From a virus, in the IMG/VR virus record IMGVR_UViG_3300021378_000208, positions 1 through 20,394 of that record: a stretch of DNA of 20,394 nt. One strand, 5' to 3'. The notes under the pieces were generated by a model that did not search any database, was not told the origin of the DNA, and saw only the letters and a program-made list of their open reading frames with translations. The position numbers were made by a program, and so were the translations under genes. Numbering within the stretch: the first letter of the stretch is position 1; every line of letters starts with the position of its first letter. This document shows, piece by piece, positions 7,868 through 15,110 of the stretch.

Positions 7868-8827
7868 CTAATCACAATCATCACAACACTTTCTTCTTTC
7901 TTCAGCAAGGTCTTGTCTGAGTTGTGATAATGATTTTTGTAATTCTAAAGCGTTTCTATCCGTTTTTGCATCATCTAATAATTTACCTACTGCTAAGTCA
8001 GCTTCAGTAAAAAACCTTCTTCTTCCCAATACATCTTTTTGAGTTTCTGCTCTAAGTATATCATCCAGATTTGATTCTAAGTTACCTCCACCTGATAATC
8101 TTGCCCTAAGTTCATTATCTATTTGCTCAGAACCACCCCCTTGTTGTCCTGGATTAAATGGTACATTGTTTCCTCCAAAAGTGCTACCATCTAAGGAACC
8201 GAAATTACCATCTTCTCCAAAATTCGAATCACCTCCAAGTTTAAGTGCAGGAAATGGTGTATTTGGTATTGAATATCCAACCCAATTTAAAACACCAGGA
8301 CCAGGAATTGGTGCTGGTGCTGAAGGATATAAGGATGTTGTCATATACATTCCCTTTAAACTAAATAAATGTATTTGCATAAACAGAGTCATCATATCTA
8401 AAAATATTAAACAAGAATCCGTTGGAATTTCAAATGGTACATTCGGCCATGTACCGGGTGATGTTACCATAGCTGAATTTGCTATTATATTTTGTACTGA
8501 ACCAGGTGCTGGTATTAGTGGGGTAGGGAATGGTAATAAATTTGCACCAGTCCAATATCCTTTTACTGCATTACCAACATCTTTTAAAAAAGCATGTTTA
8601 GAAGGAGTTCCCTTAGTAAGTGCCGTTGTATGAGCTACATTCATTAAAGTAATAAATAAAGGAATGTTTGAAATACCTACTGGATTTTTATGTATTAACT
8701 GACCTCCCCTTCGTACACACATATCATATTCCATTGCTAACTTTGCGGCATATTGTGGAAATGCAACAACTCCGAGCGGATTGTTCATATATAGTAGCAT
8801 ATTTACTTTGAACAATTTGAAAGACAT
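7868..8827 (-). CDS. Unrecognised structural-region protein with Gly-rich hinge and Cys-rich C-terminus
   Basis: Protein of 319 aa. Residues 1-195 look folded, with several hydrophobic stretches (55-66, 137-160) and Pro-rich loops (98-108, 170-178) but no clear membrane signature. Residues 198-248 are Gly/Asn/Ser-rich. Residues 252-319 are a charged helix ending in three closely spaced Cys (KCCDDCD, Cys 314, 315, 318), a possible metal or disulfide site. It sits between the gp5-like spike and the gp25/gp6 unit, so a baseplate hub or tail-tip component is likely by context. The ATG at 8827 is preceded by GGAG and lies 4 nt after the spike gene's stop; the same 15-nt junction sequence recurs at 16181-16195. 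Confidence 0.8.
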   Translation of the reverse strand: MSFKLFKVNMLLYMNNPLGVVAFPQYAAKLAMEYDMCVRRGGQLIHKNPVGISNIPLFITLMNVAHTTALTKGTPSKHAFLKDVGNAVKGYWTGANLLPFPTPLIPAPGSVQNIIANSAMVTSPGTWPNVPFEIPTDSCLIFLDMMTLFMQIHLFSLKGMYMTTSLYPSAPAPIPGPGVLNWVGYSIPNTPFPALKLGGDSNFGEDGNFGSLDGSTFGGNNVPFNPGQQGGGSEQIDNELRARLSGGGNLESNLDDILRAETQKDVLGRRRFFTEADLAVGKLLDDAKTDRNALELQKSLSQLRQDLAEERRKCCDDCD

Positions 8828-8831
8828 AATT

Positions 8832-10109
8832 TTACTCCGTAAAGTTTTTTATTGATTTTATTTGGTCTAATCGTGCTCTAATCTGTTCAAACTCAGGTAA
8901 GTTTAAAGGGCCCTTAGCGGTAGGTCCAGCTGGAGTTGCATAAATTTGATTTGAAATTGCAGTAATCATTGCATCTAATATATCTACCAAAGTTTGTCCT
9001 CTTGCAAATGGTTCTTTTTGACCAGTACCACCATTTCCACTATCATCAGTATTTAATTTTATTTGACCATTGCCGGTTTTAATAGTAAAATCAGCATCAT
9101 TTCTGTCAGTAGTAATATTTACGGTATCACCAAAATCTAAATCTGCTCCAGCATTTCCATTATCAATTGTGAATTTACCATCAGATATGAATCCATAATT
9201 TCCTTTTGAGAAAAATATCATTTCAGCTGCTTTGGATGAAAGGATAATTCTTTCTGAGTTGATTAGTATCTGGTCTTGTCCTACATATTCCTCTGGTATC
9301 TCAAAGTTAATAGGAGTGGTTTCAAAATTAGATGAACCCCCATCATCAATTAAACCTGGTTGAAATGGTATCTTATAATCTTGCGATGTAAGTGCAATAA
9401 TAGAACCATCTTTATTTAAATCTTCTTCTGTTAGTTCGTTTAGTTTTAAATTATTTCTTCCTTCATCATTTTGTCTATTACGGATAAGAAGTGTTGGTGA
9501 AAATGATTGTTCTTCATTATTATAAGCAGAAAACCTAATTGATTGTCCAAACCTTGATTGTATTATTTTATCACCTTCATATAAACGTAGTTTATGTACT
9601 ACCTCTGGTTTAAAATACTCACCAAGTTTAGAATCTCTTTCAGCAGTATCTGATTGTGCCGTTGATGTTTGAGATACCTCAGAATAAGAATCACTATTTG
9701 GTTGTGACTCTTCACTATTCTCAGATAATTTTTCTTCTACATTTATTTTTGCATTACCAATATTAATATTAGTGCTTGGTATTCTTTTATAATATTCAGT
9801 ACCACCAACAGATATAAGTTGAACTGTTTCACCTACTAAGGGTATCCCCTCATCGAGTAACATTGGTGCATAAAAATTTAAATTCTTTTTATTTGGAGTT
9901 AAATCATTAAGTTTTCTTATTTTAGAATGCCCTATATAAGCATCGGATAATTTAGAACTTTCTTCACTACTACTTATTGTAGGTATATTTTCATCATCTT
10001 CATTTAAGATGACGTGCTCCACAATACCAACATTTATTGATTTTCCACCAATATTAAAATTATTAGATGCTGATTGGTATTGATGTGATATTGATTTTCT
10101 AACGGCCAT
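8832..10109 (-). CDS. Baseplate central spike, gp5/gpV-like with N-terminal OB fold
   Basis: Protein of 425 aa. Residues 25-105 fit the OB fold of contractile-tail spikes: INVGIVEHVIL, AYIGHSKIRKLND, NFYAPMLLDEGIPLVGETVQ, then LISVGGTEYYKRI. A Ser/Glu-rich flexible stretch follows (125-160). The C-terminal half has short repetitive beta strands (SPTLLIRN, DQILINSERIILSSKAAEMI, GYISDGK-like turns, DFTIKTGNGQIKLNT) expected of a trimeric beta-prism needle, ending in a helix. Known role of the family: the needle that pierces the outer membrane under the tail tube. Unlike T4 gp5, no lysozyme domain is visible between OB fold and needle. It overlaps the upstream 136-aa gene by one base (TAATG). 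Confidence 0.78.
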   Translation of the reverse strand: MAVRKSISHQYQSASNNFNIGGKSINVGIVEHVILNEDDENIPTISSSEESSKLSDAYIGHSKIRKLNDLTPNKKNLNFYAPMLLDEGIPLVGETVQLISVGGTEYYKRIPSTNINIGNAKINVEEKLSENSEESQPNSDSYSEVSQTSTAQSDTAERDSKLGEYFKPEVVHKLRLYEGDKIIQSRFGQSIRFSAYNNEEQSFSPTLLIRNRQNDEGRNNLKLNELTEEDLNKDGSIIALTSQDYKIPFQPGLIDDGGSSNFETTPINFEIPEEYVGQDQILINSERIILSSKAAEMIFFSKGNYGFISDGKFTIDNGNAGADLDFGDTVNITTDRNDADFTIKTGNGQIKLNTDDSGNGGTGQKEPFARGQTLVDILDAMITAISNQIYATPAGPTAKGPLNLPEFEQIRARLDQIKSIKNFTE

Positions 10110-10519
10110 TACTTACCTACCTTCTGCTTAAGTTCTTCTATTTCATTAGTAAGTTCATCAACCTTTAACTCTTGCTCATCTGCAACTTCGTGTATAGTTT
10201 CATCCAATTGTTTTAGTAATTGTTCTTTTTCATCATCAGATAAAAATCCACTATCTCCTTCGGATTTATTTTGTGCTCCAATAATTCTTTGTGCAATTGC
10301 AGCCATCTTGATTAGTGAATCATCGTTCTTAACTGATGTATCTACTAAATCTTTTATGATTGGCCCAATTACTGCCATGTCTCCAGCATGCCTAATTACC
10401 TTTTTCATTTCAGCGATTAGTTCAGAGATTCTTTGTTTCTTGTTTACTTGATTATCATAGATATCTTTAAACAATCCACTTAGGTCTTTGCCGGGAAATA
10501 ATTCGAAATCTGTACTCAT
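10109..10519 (-). CDS. Small helical acidic phage protein of the baseplate operon
   Basis: Protein of 136 aa, predicted all-helical: residues 10-50 (DLSGLFKDIYDNQVNKKQRI), 55-85 and an acidic coiled coil at 95-134 (EQELKVDELTNEIEELKQKV). No signal peptide or membrane segment. It is the first gene of the spike unit, with the promoter-like element 22 nt upstream and a one-base stop/start overlap with the spike gene, which suggests coupled expression. A tail-assembly or baseplate accessory role is likely by position; I do not recognise a named family. Confidence 0.78.
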   Translation of the reverse strand: MSTDFELFPGKDLSGLFKDIYDNQVNKKQRISELIAEMKKVIRHAGDMAVIGPIIKDLVDTSVKNDDSLIKMAAIAQRIIGAQNKSEGDSGFLSDDEKEQLLKQLDETIHEVADEQELKVDELTNEIEELKQKVGK

Positions 10520-10540
10520 TATTTTACCATATTAGTTGTA

Positions 10541-10550
10541 TATAAATATA
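10541..10550 (-). promoter_or_regulatory. candidate late-type promoter element
   Basis: Reads TATATTTATA on the gene strand, 22 nt upstream of the ATG at 10519. A strong terminator for the upstream gene ends about 8 nt before it, so a new transcript must start here for the spike operon to be expressed independently. This is the best supported of the five elements. Confidence 0.55.
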
Positions 10551-10557
10551 GTAAATG

Positions 10558-10587
10558 AAAAAACCTCACTTTTTAGGGTGAGGTCTT
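10558..10587 (-). terminator. Intrinsic terminator of the 77-aa membrane-protein gene
   Basis: On the minus strand a 7-bp stem (ACCTCAC / GTGAGGT; plus positions 10578-10584 and 10563-10569) with an 8-nt loop is followed by six U (10558-10563 on the plus strand read AAAAAA). It lies 25 nt past the stop at 10612. Confidence 0.9.
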
Positions 10588-10611
10588 TAATCAATTGATT
10601 TCAATTAATCC

Positions 10612-10845
10612 TTATTTCTTTTTAAGGATGTGGTATAGAATAAAGGCACCTACTAATCCAAGTAAACCTTCACTACTCAATCCGCCCAAAATACCCATAA
10701 TGTTTTCCACTACTGAGTTTTCTGGCCAAAAAGGTATCTGCATTCCTTTGAATAATACTTCAAGTACTACTCCAAGAGCTATGATACTTATACCGATTTC
10801 TGTTAATGATTTGGCCCAATCGCCAATCTTATTTAGAAATTCCAT
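10612..10845 (-). CDS. Small two-helix membrane protein, holin candidate
   Basis: Protein of 77 aa. Two hydrophobic segments (about 15-33, IGISIIALGVVLEVLF, and 58-73, GLLGLVGAFILYHIL) are joined by a short loop holding PFWPENS, with a Lys tail (KKK). Size, two helices and the charged end fit a class II holin with both ends in the cytoplasm. The window also has an endolysin at 14186-14770, which needs a partner. It is a one-gene unit: strong Shine-Dalgarno (AAAGGAGA), a 150-nt leader, its own terminator. Alternative: a membrane protein for superinfection exclusion or host takeover. Lysis function is inferred. Confidence 0.75.
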   Translation of the reverse strand: MEFLNKIGDWAKSLTEIGISIIALGVVLEVLFKGMQIPFWPENSVVENIMGILGGLSSEGLLGLVGAFILYHILKKK

Positions 10846-10994
10846 ATAGTTCTCCTTTGCTTTAATTAAGAAAATAACTTTTCCATATTACAAAACGTAG
10901 GACTGTCCGAAGAATAACTATAAGAATGTGATAATAAAAGTATCCAATATATATGGAATCCTCAATTAGAAGTGTTGATTAAGAAAATATATAT
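10846..10994 (-). other. Leader region of the 77-aa membrane-protein gene
   Basis: About 150 nt without a credible gene. It holds the Shine-Dalgarno of the next gene, a GGACTGTCC palindrome (10900-10908) and a small inverted repeat TCCA-N7-TGGA (10943-10957) that could be an operator or chance in AT-rich DNA. The promoter must lie here because a terminator precedes it; I see no match to the shared decamer. Confidence 0.4.
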
Positions 10995-11023
10995 AAAAAA
11001 ACCCACCGAGTGGTGGGTTTTTG
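10995..11023 (-). terminator. Intrinsic terminator after the small secreted-protein gene
   Basis: A 7-bp GC-rich stem (ACCCACC 11001-11007 / GGTGGGT 11012-11018) with a GAGT tetraloop, extended by A/T pairs. U-runs exist on both sides, so it could act in both directions; on the minus strand it ends the gene that stops at 11025, overlapping its last bases or directly following them. Confidence 0.92.
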
Positions 11024-11024
11024 T

Positions 11025-11357
11025 TTAGTTTATTACTAAGTTTTTCTTTTGATTGGAATTCAATTGAGCTACAATTCTTCTAGCTCTTATCTCTTCATGG
11101 TAATATTTTCTATCACCCTTTGGTTGAATCCAAATCAATTGATTGTTTTCATACTCTGCTATTGCAAAGTCATTTTTCCACAAACCATGTCTTAACCAAT
11201 CTCCATCATTCATAATGAAGTAACCAGTTTGTCCATCTTGTTTGTACTTTTTAATTTCTCCCTCAGTTTGGGAGTACATTGAAGTGGTAAATAGTGCTAA
11301 GAAAAAAATACACACTAATTGTACCATCCTCAAATAGAATAGTTTTTGTGTTTTCAT
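11025..11357 (-). CDS. Small secreted protein with signal peptide, function unknown
   Basis: I place the start at ATG 11357 (110 aa) rather than ATG 11363, because GAGG then sits about 9 nt upstream instead of 3. Residues 1-29 are a classical signal peptide: Lys start, VQLVCIFFLALFTT core, then SMYS before Gln30, a cleavage pattern common in Flavobacteria. The mature part of about 80 residues is polar with paired Trp (GDWLRHGLWKND, 52-63) and a basic end. No Cys in the mature part, no lipobox, no known domain. It is a single-gene unit with its own terminator, between the carbamoyltransferase and the holin candidate. Export to the periplasm or envelope is likely; a lysis accessory or exclusion role are both guesses. 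Confidence 0.75.
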   Translation of the reverse strand: MKTQKLFYLRMVQLVCIFFLALFTTSMYSQTEGEIKKYKQDGQTGYFIMNDGDWLRHGLWKNDFAIAEYENNQLIWIQPKGDRKYYHEEIRARRIVAQLNSNQKKNLVIN

Positions 11358-11418
11358 AATCATCTTCCTCTTTATTATAAGTATTCCAATGTTAAGAAAA
11401 TGTTATGTAAGTGTTAAA

Positions 11419-13125
11419 TTAGAGTATCTTTTTCTTGATAATATAGTTATGAATTACTAAAATATCCATCTCACAGTTAAGAAATGTTTCTATTGCAGAT
11501 TTAGGGTCCAATACCATTGTTTGGTCTTTTAGATTAAATGAAGTATTTATAACAATTGGGTATTCATTACATTTACTTAATTCAGTTAATAAATCATACA
11601 TTCTATTATGTTGTCTGCGTGTAAGTGATTGTATTCTAGCAGAACCATCTACATGAGTAATAGCAGGAAGTTTATCTCTATATTCTTCTTTTACCTTCAC
11701 CACTTGATTCATGTAAGGAACTTCTTTACTATAATCAAAGTATTTTGATTGTTCTTCTACTTTTACAATTGGAGCAAAGGGTCTGAATCCTTCTCGTTTT
11801 TTTATAACTCTATTTAATCTTGATTTCATTTGAGGGTCACATGGGTTTGCTAAAATAGAGCGATTACCCAATGCTCTCGAACCAAACTCCATTTTTCCTT
11901 CAAACCAGCCAACTACATTTCCATTTGATATGTGTTGAGCTATTAATGGAATAAGTTTTGAATGAGGTAGTTTAGCATACCAAACATCTTCATCCATTTC
12001 TTTTAATACACTTTCCACATCTCCATTTGTGTAATGAGGTCCTAAATATGGAGATTTATTATCAGGTTTGTTTTTACCACCAGTATTATAATATACATGA
12101 AGTGCTGCACCAATAGCAGAACCAGCATCAGATGGAGCGGGTGGAATCCAAACATTTTTAAAGTTTGTTTTTTCTAATATCTTTCCATTAGCAGTTCCAT
12201 TGTAAGCACATCCACCACTTAAACATAAGTTGTTAGATGAACGAACTGCGAATAATCTATCTACCAATCTGAAGAATAGAAATTCATATTCGTGTTGGAG
12301 TGTTGCTGCTAAATCTTTATGTGGTTGATTTAAATTATCTTCAGGTAACCTATTTGGAATACCCAAGAGTTTTCCTAACTTCTCGTTAAACATATGAGTA
12401 TCTGACCAATCAAATGTAAAATACTCCATGTTTAATTCAAAACCACCATTATCTGTTAGAGTGTATAATTTCCTAAACTTATTGAGAAACTTTTTTGGGT
12501 CACCATATGGAGCCAACCCCATAACTTTGTACTCACCTTCATTTGGTTTGAATCCTAAGAAAGCAGTAAATGTTGAGTATAACATTCCCAATGAATGTGG
12601 AAATTTAATTTGTTGTATTTTTGCTAATTGATTTCCTTCTCCATAATATAAAGTAGTGGTTTCCCATTCACCAACACCATCTACTGAAAGTATTGATGCT
12701 TTATCATATGGTGAAGTATAAAAAGAATATGCTGCGTGAGATAAGTGATGGTCACAATAATATATTTCTATATTGGGATTAGTAATACCACTTATTTGCT
12801 TTTCAAACTTTTCGAATTTTAATTTATTTCTTTTTAAAATTCTTTTTCTATTAAAGAACTCTGTTACGGGTCCTCGTTTTAAGGATTGTTCAATTCTATC
12901 TAATTTGTATTTTGGATTATCATAAAAAGAAACTTTTTCAATATCTAATCCTGATATTTTAAATTCTTTATATAACCACTTTATAGTATTGATAGGAAAT
13001 GATGAGTCGTGTTTTATACCTGTGAATCTTTCTTCTTCACAGGCTCCTAAAACCTTTCCATCTTTAATAAGTGCTGCAGCACTATCGTGGTATCCACATG
13101 ATATTCCTAAAATATAACCTTCCAT
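11419..13125 (-). CDS. O-carbamoyltransferase, NodU/TobZ family
   Basis: Protein of 568 aa, the full length of the family, with both domains. The YrdC-unrelated N-terminal Kae1-like part shows GISCGYHDSAAALIKDG (7-23), HHLSHAA (126-132, metal-binding His), SVDGVGE (147-153), GEYKVMGLAPYG (197-208) and LSGGCAYNG (302-310). APSDAGSAIGAAL (330-342) is followed by the C-terminal part with EFGSRALGNRSILA (413-426), REGFRPFAP (444-452) and NTSFN (527-531). Known reaction: carbamoyl phosphate plus ATP gives a carbamoyl-adenylate, then transfer to a hydroxyl of a sugar or antibiotic; one metagenomic phage homologue carbamoylates 5-hydroxymethylcytosine in DNA. Substrate here cannot be read from sequence. 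Last gene of the endolysin-sigma unit; no Shine-Dalgarno before the ATG, only an A-rich leader. Confidence 0.93.
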   Translation of the reverse strand: MEGYILGISCGYHDSAAALIKDGKVLGACEEERFTGIKHDSSFPINTIKWLYKEFKISGLDIEKVSFYDNPKYKLDRIEQSLKRGPVTEFFNRKRILKRNKLKFEKFEKQISGITNPNIEIYYCDHHLSHAAYSFYTSPYDKASILSVDGVGEWETTTLYYGEGNQLAKIQQIKFPHSLGMLYSTFTAFLGFKPNEGEYKVMGLAPYGDPKKFLNKFRKLYTLTDNGGFELNMEYFTFDWSDTHMFNEKLGKLLGIPNRLPEDNLNQPHKDLAATLQHEYEFLFFRLVDRLFAVRSSNNLCLSGGCAYNGTANGKILEKTNFKNVWIPPAPSDAGSAIGAALHVYYNTGGKNKPDNKSPYLGPHYTNGDVESVLKEMDEDVWYAKLPHSKLIPLIAQHISNGNVVGWFEGKMEFGSRALGNRSILANPCDPQMKSRLNRVIKKREGFRPFAPIVKVEEQSKYFDYSKEVPYMNQVVKVKEEYRDKLPAITHVDGSARIQSLTRRQHNRMYDLLTELSKCNEYPIVINTSFNLKDQTMVLDPKSAIETFLNCEMDILVIHNYIIKKKIL

Positions 13126-13131
13126 TTATTC

Positions 13132-13905
13132 TTATAAGTAATCATTATCTATAAAAGGATTTTCTTCTACATCCTCTTGAGTAGGTTGTTGCCAAAATAC
13201 TTTTTTATTTGGTTCTCTGAACTCGCCATACTCTAAATACTCATTTAACATTTTTTTCTGATGCTTTTTCATTACATTTACAACTTTAGTAATGTAGTGA
13301 GTTTTACAATCAGTCATTTCTCTTATAAGTAGATACAAATGCTTTTTGTTAAAGTTTTCTATATGCTCACTTCTACGAAATAATTCAAGTACTGCATCTG
13401 CTATTTGTAAATCTCTTTTTTTAGTAAAAATTGAATTTAAATTATTATCCCAATAAGTTAACATAATGTGCTTAAATTCTTTAAACTCACTATTCTCTTC
13501 ATTTTCATAGAAATCATTTTCCGGATTCCAAGTTGGTGGCATTGTAGATAATAAAGAGTTTTGTTTCCACCTTTTATAGTTACCATTGTTTTTTAAAATC
13601 AAATGGTTCTTTGCTATAATAGTAAAGTAAGAGAATGCTCTACCTTTGCCTTCCTTAAACATATGAATTTTTTCCACCATAGTAGAAACTACTTCCGTTT
13701 GTATATCTTTTTTAGGAACATCAAAGTAAGTAAACTTAAATGTATTAATTACATTCTCTGCTAATTTTTCAAAAGGAAACTTAATTCTTGTTTCATATAT
13801 TTTAGACCTTTCTGCAGGGTCTTTACTATTGTTGTATTCTACAATTGCTTCTTGTGCAGGACTTCCAAAATATATCTTGGATTTTTTTCTTCTCTTTTTG
13901 GGCAT
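13132..13905 (-). CDS. gp55: Late-transcription sigma factor, T4 gp55-like
   Basis: Protein of 257 aa. Residues 60-115 carry a sigma-70 region 2-like core: DIQTEVVSTMVEKIHMF, then KGRAFSYFTIIAKNHLILKN (87-106), the stretch that in gp55-like proteins binds the RNA polymerase clamp helices and the -10 box. A very basic N-terminus (MPKKRRKKSK) precedes it. The protein is longer than T4 gp55 (185 aa), with a helical middle part (160-225). The last residues (EENPFIDNDYL) are acidic/hydrophobic, as expected of a tail that binds the sliding clamp, though that role is inferred. Region 4 for -35 contact is not evident, which agrees with the candidate -10-only promoters in the window. It lies between the membrane/coiled-coil gene and the carbamoyltransferase. 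Confidence 0.82.
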   Translation of the reverse strand: MPKKRRKKSKIYFGSPAQEAIVEYNNSKDPAERSKIYETRIKFPFEKLAENVINTFKFTYFDVPKKDIQTEVVSTMVEKIHMFKEGKGRAFSYFTIIAKNHLILKNNGNYKRWKQNSLLSTMPPTWNPENDFYENEENSEFKEFKHIMLTYWDNNLNSIFTKKRDLQIADAVLELFRRSEHIENFNKKHLYLLIREMTDCKTHYITKVVNVMKKHQKKMLNEYLEYGEFREPNKKVFWQQPTQEDVEENPFIDNDYL

Positions 13906-13908
13906 ATT

Positions 13909-14184
13909 TTATATTTCTTCGTTTAAACCTTCTACTACTTTTCGAAGGGCATCAAAAGTTACTCCTACCTCATCATCTTTTTCAAAGGCTTCTTTATTAT
14001 CAAGCTCTCTCATTCTGGTAAGTGCATCTTCGACTGAATTCCTTGTTTGATTAACAGTATTTACCAACTTATCTTCAAGTTGTTCGTTTTGTTTTAATAG
14101 GTTTCGAACTCCTATTAGTAGTATAATATTTATTACTACTGAAATACCCACAATAATATTGTAGGTAGTTAATAATTCTATCAT
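13909..14184 (-). CDS. N-anchored coiled-coil membrane protein, i-spanin candidate
   Basis: Protein of 91 aa: one N-terminal membrane helix (9-29, IIVGISVVINIILLIGV), then a polar coiled coil (30-62) and an acidic end (EAFEKDDEVGVTFDALRKVV, 65-84). It starts 2 nt after the endolysin stop. The order endolysin followed by a single-pass protein with a long coiled coil resembles the Rz/i-spanin position, but no o-spanin lipoprotein partner is seen. The acidic KDDEVG...F motif recurs in small membrane proteins of marine T4-like phages of unknown role, so lysis is only one option. Confidence 0.75.
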   Translation of the reverse strand: MIELLTTYNIIVGISVVINIILLIGVRNLLKQNEQLEDKLVNTVNQTRNSVEDALTRMRELDNKEAFEKDDEVGVTFDALRKVVEGLNEEI

Positions 14185-14185
14185 G

Positions 14186-14770
14186 TTATTGTATATTTAA
14201 TTTATAACCACTAAATCCGGTTAGATACGAAGTTAATTTTGTACCATTACCATCTTTGAATTGTTTTCCTTTCTTGAAGTATCTTTTTACATTACCAGGT
14301 CCAGCAAGGTGTGCCGCTGCTAATATACCACTTTCTGTGATTTCTGTTCCATCAACTACAATACCTGAATAGTCATCAATATAAGATTGTAAAATCTTTT
14401 TATTGTGTGAAAGTAAATCTAACATTGCCATTTCTTGTATGTGTGGTGAGTTTAAGAATTCTTTTTTTGATACATCGTAACCAAGATTCTTTAATGTTCT
14501 TTTACCGAATTGGTATTTTCCCATATATCCCCAACCATTAACTACATCGTATCTGTTTGAGGATTCTCTCATTCCTATTGAGTTTAAAAACATTTCTGTT
14601 TCGTTTATTTCAATTGAAACTGGTTCTAGTTTTATTTCAACCAATTCAACTGGTTTACTCTCTAATTTATCGAGAGGAATTGCTTTAGGTGATAACATCC
14701 TTGTTGTAAATCCAACTAAAGTAAGTGTAGCTAACATTGAGATTGCTACTGTTAATATTTTCTTTTTCAT
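14186..14770 (-). CDS. Endolysin, lytic-transglycosylase fold with N-terminal signal/anchor
   Basis: Protein of 194 aa. An N-terminal hydrophobic segment (5-22) after MKKK directs export or acts as a signal-anchor-release element. A linker (25-58) leads to a transglycosylase core: FLNSIGMRESSNRYDVVNGW (61-80) with the likely catalytic Glu69, GYMGKYQFGKRTLKNLGY (81-98) and AAAHLAGPGNVKRYFKKG (151-168). Known reaction: cleavage of the glycan bond between N-acetylmuramic acid and N-acetylglucosamine with 1,6-anhydro ring formation. It is the first gene of its unit, with a strong AAAGGGG Shine-Dalgarno and the promoter-like element 24 nt upstream. A tail-associated peptidoglycan hydrolase is the alternative, but the exported N-terminus favours lysis. 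Confidence 0.85.
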   Translation of the reverse strand: MKKKILTVAISMLATLTLVGFTTRMLSPKAIPLDKLESKPVELVEIKLEPVSIEINETEMFLNSIGMRESSNRYDVVNGWGYMGKYQFGKRTLKNLGYDVSKKEFLNSPHIQEMAMLDLLSHNKKILQSYIDDYSGIVVDGTEITESGILAAAHLAGPGNVKRYFKKGKQFKDGNGTKLTSYLTGFSGYKLNIQ

Positions 14771-14793
14771 AAGGTTTCCCCTTTAATTTACTA

Positions 14794-14803
14794 TGTAAAT
14801 ATA
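14794..14803 (-). promoter_or_regulatory. candidate late-type promoter element
   Basis: Reads TATATTTACA on the gene strand, 24 nt upstream of the endolysin ATG at 14770. Differs at one position from the elements at 7838 and 10541. Confidence 0.45.
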
Positions 14804-14843
14804 CGAAAAATTATTGATATATCCAAGTCTTTTTGGACTTTTT

Positions 14844-15110
14844 TTAACAGTCTCCCATTGGACCGTAATACATACCACTTACGATATCATCATCAGAATC
14901 GTAATCTGATTCTTTTTTTTCTTTTTTATCAAAGTTTTTAAGTATATCGTTTGCTTGACTAATATTAGAATCTAACATCAATTCAAATTCTTTTTCTGTT
15001 ATGATATCTTTATCTAGCATAACTTCAATCAGAGTTTGAATAATAATGTTTTGATTAATCAATACATCATTAAGCTTTTTTATTTGCATTTTTTTTGATA
15101 TTAAGCTCAT
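14844..15110 (-). CDS. Small acidic helical protein, unknown
   Basis: Protein of 88 aa if started at ATG 15110. Residues 8-66 are helical with VLINQNIIIQTLIEVMLDKD and KEFELMLDSNISQANDILKNF, a bihelical coiled-coil-like pattern; the end is acidic (DYDSDDD) and finishes YYGPMGDC. The start overlaps the upstream gene by 41 nt; an alternative ATG at 15089 (giving MQIKKLND) reduces the overlap to 20 nt and follows an A-rich run, so the true start is uncertain. No family recognised. Possibly a homologue of small accessory proteins that sit near deformylase genes in marine phages. Confidence 0.65.
   Translation of the reverse strand: MSLISKKMQIKKLNDVLINQNIIIQTLIEVMLDKDIITEKEFELMLDSNISQANDILKNFDKKEKKESDYDSDDDIVSGMYYGPMGDC

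Noticed and set aside
8166-8633. 155-aa plus-strand open frame
   Set aside because: It is the reverse shadow of the Gly/Pro-rich 319-aa protein, without a ribosome site or family features.
11358-11363. Upstream ATG (11363) as start of the secreted protein
   Set aside because: The GAGG ribosome site would be only 3 nt away; the ATG at 11357 has about 9 nt.
14825-14840. Hairpin AAGTC/GACTT as terminator
   Set aside because: Only 5 bp, and the T-run follows it on the plus strand, where no gene ends. On the gene strand no U-tract follows.
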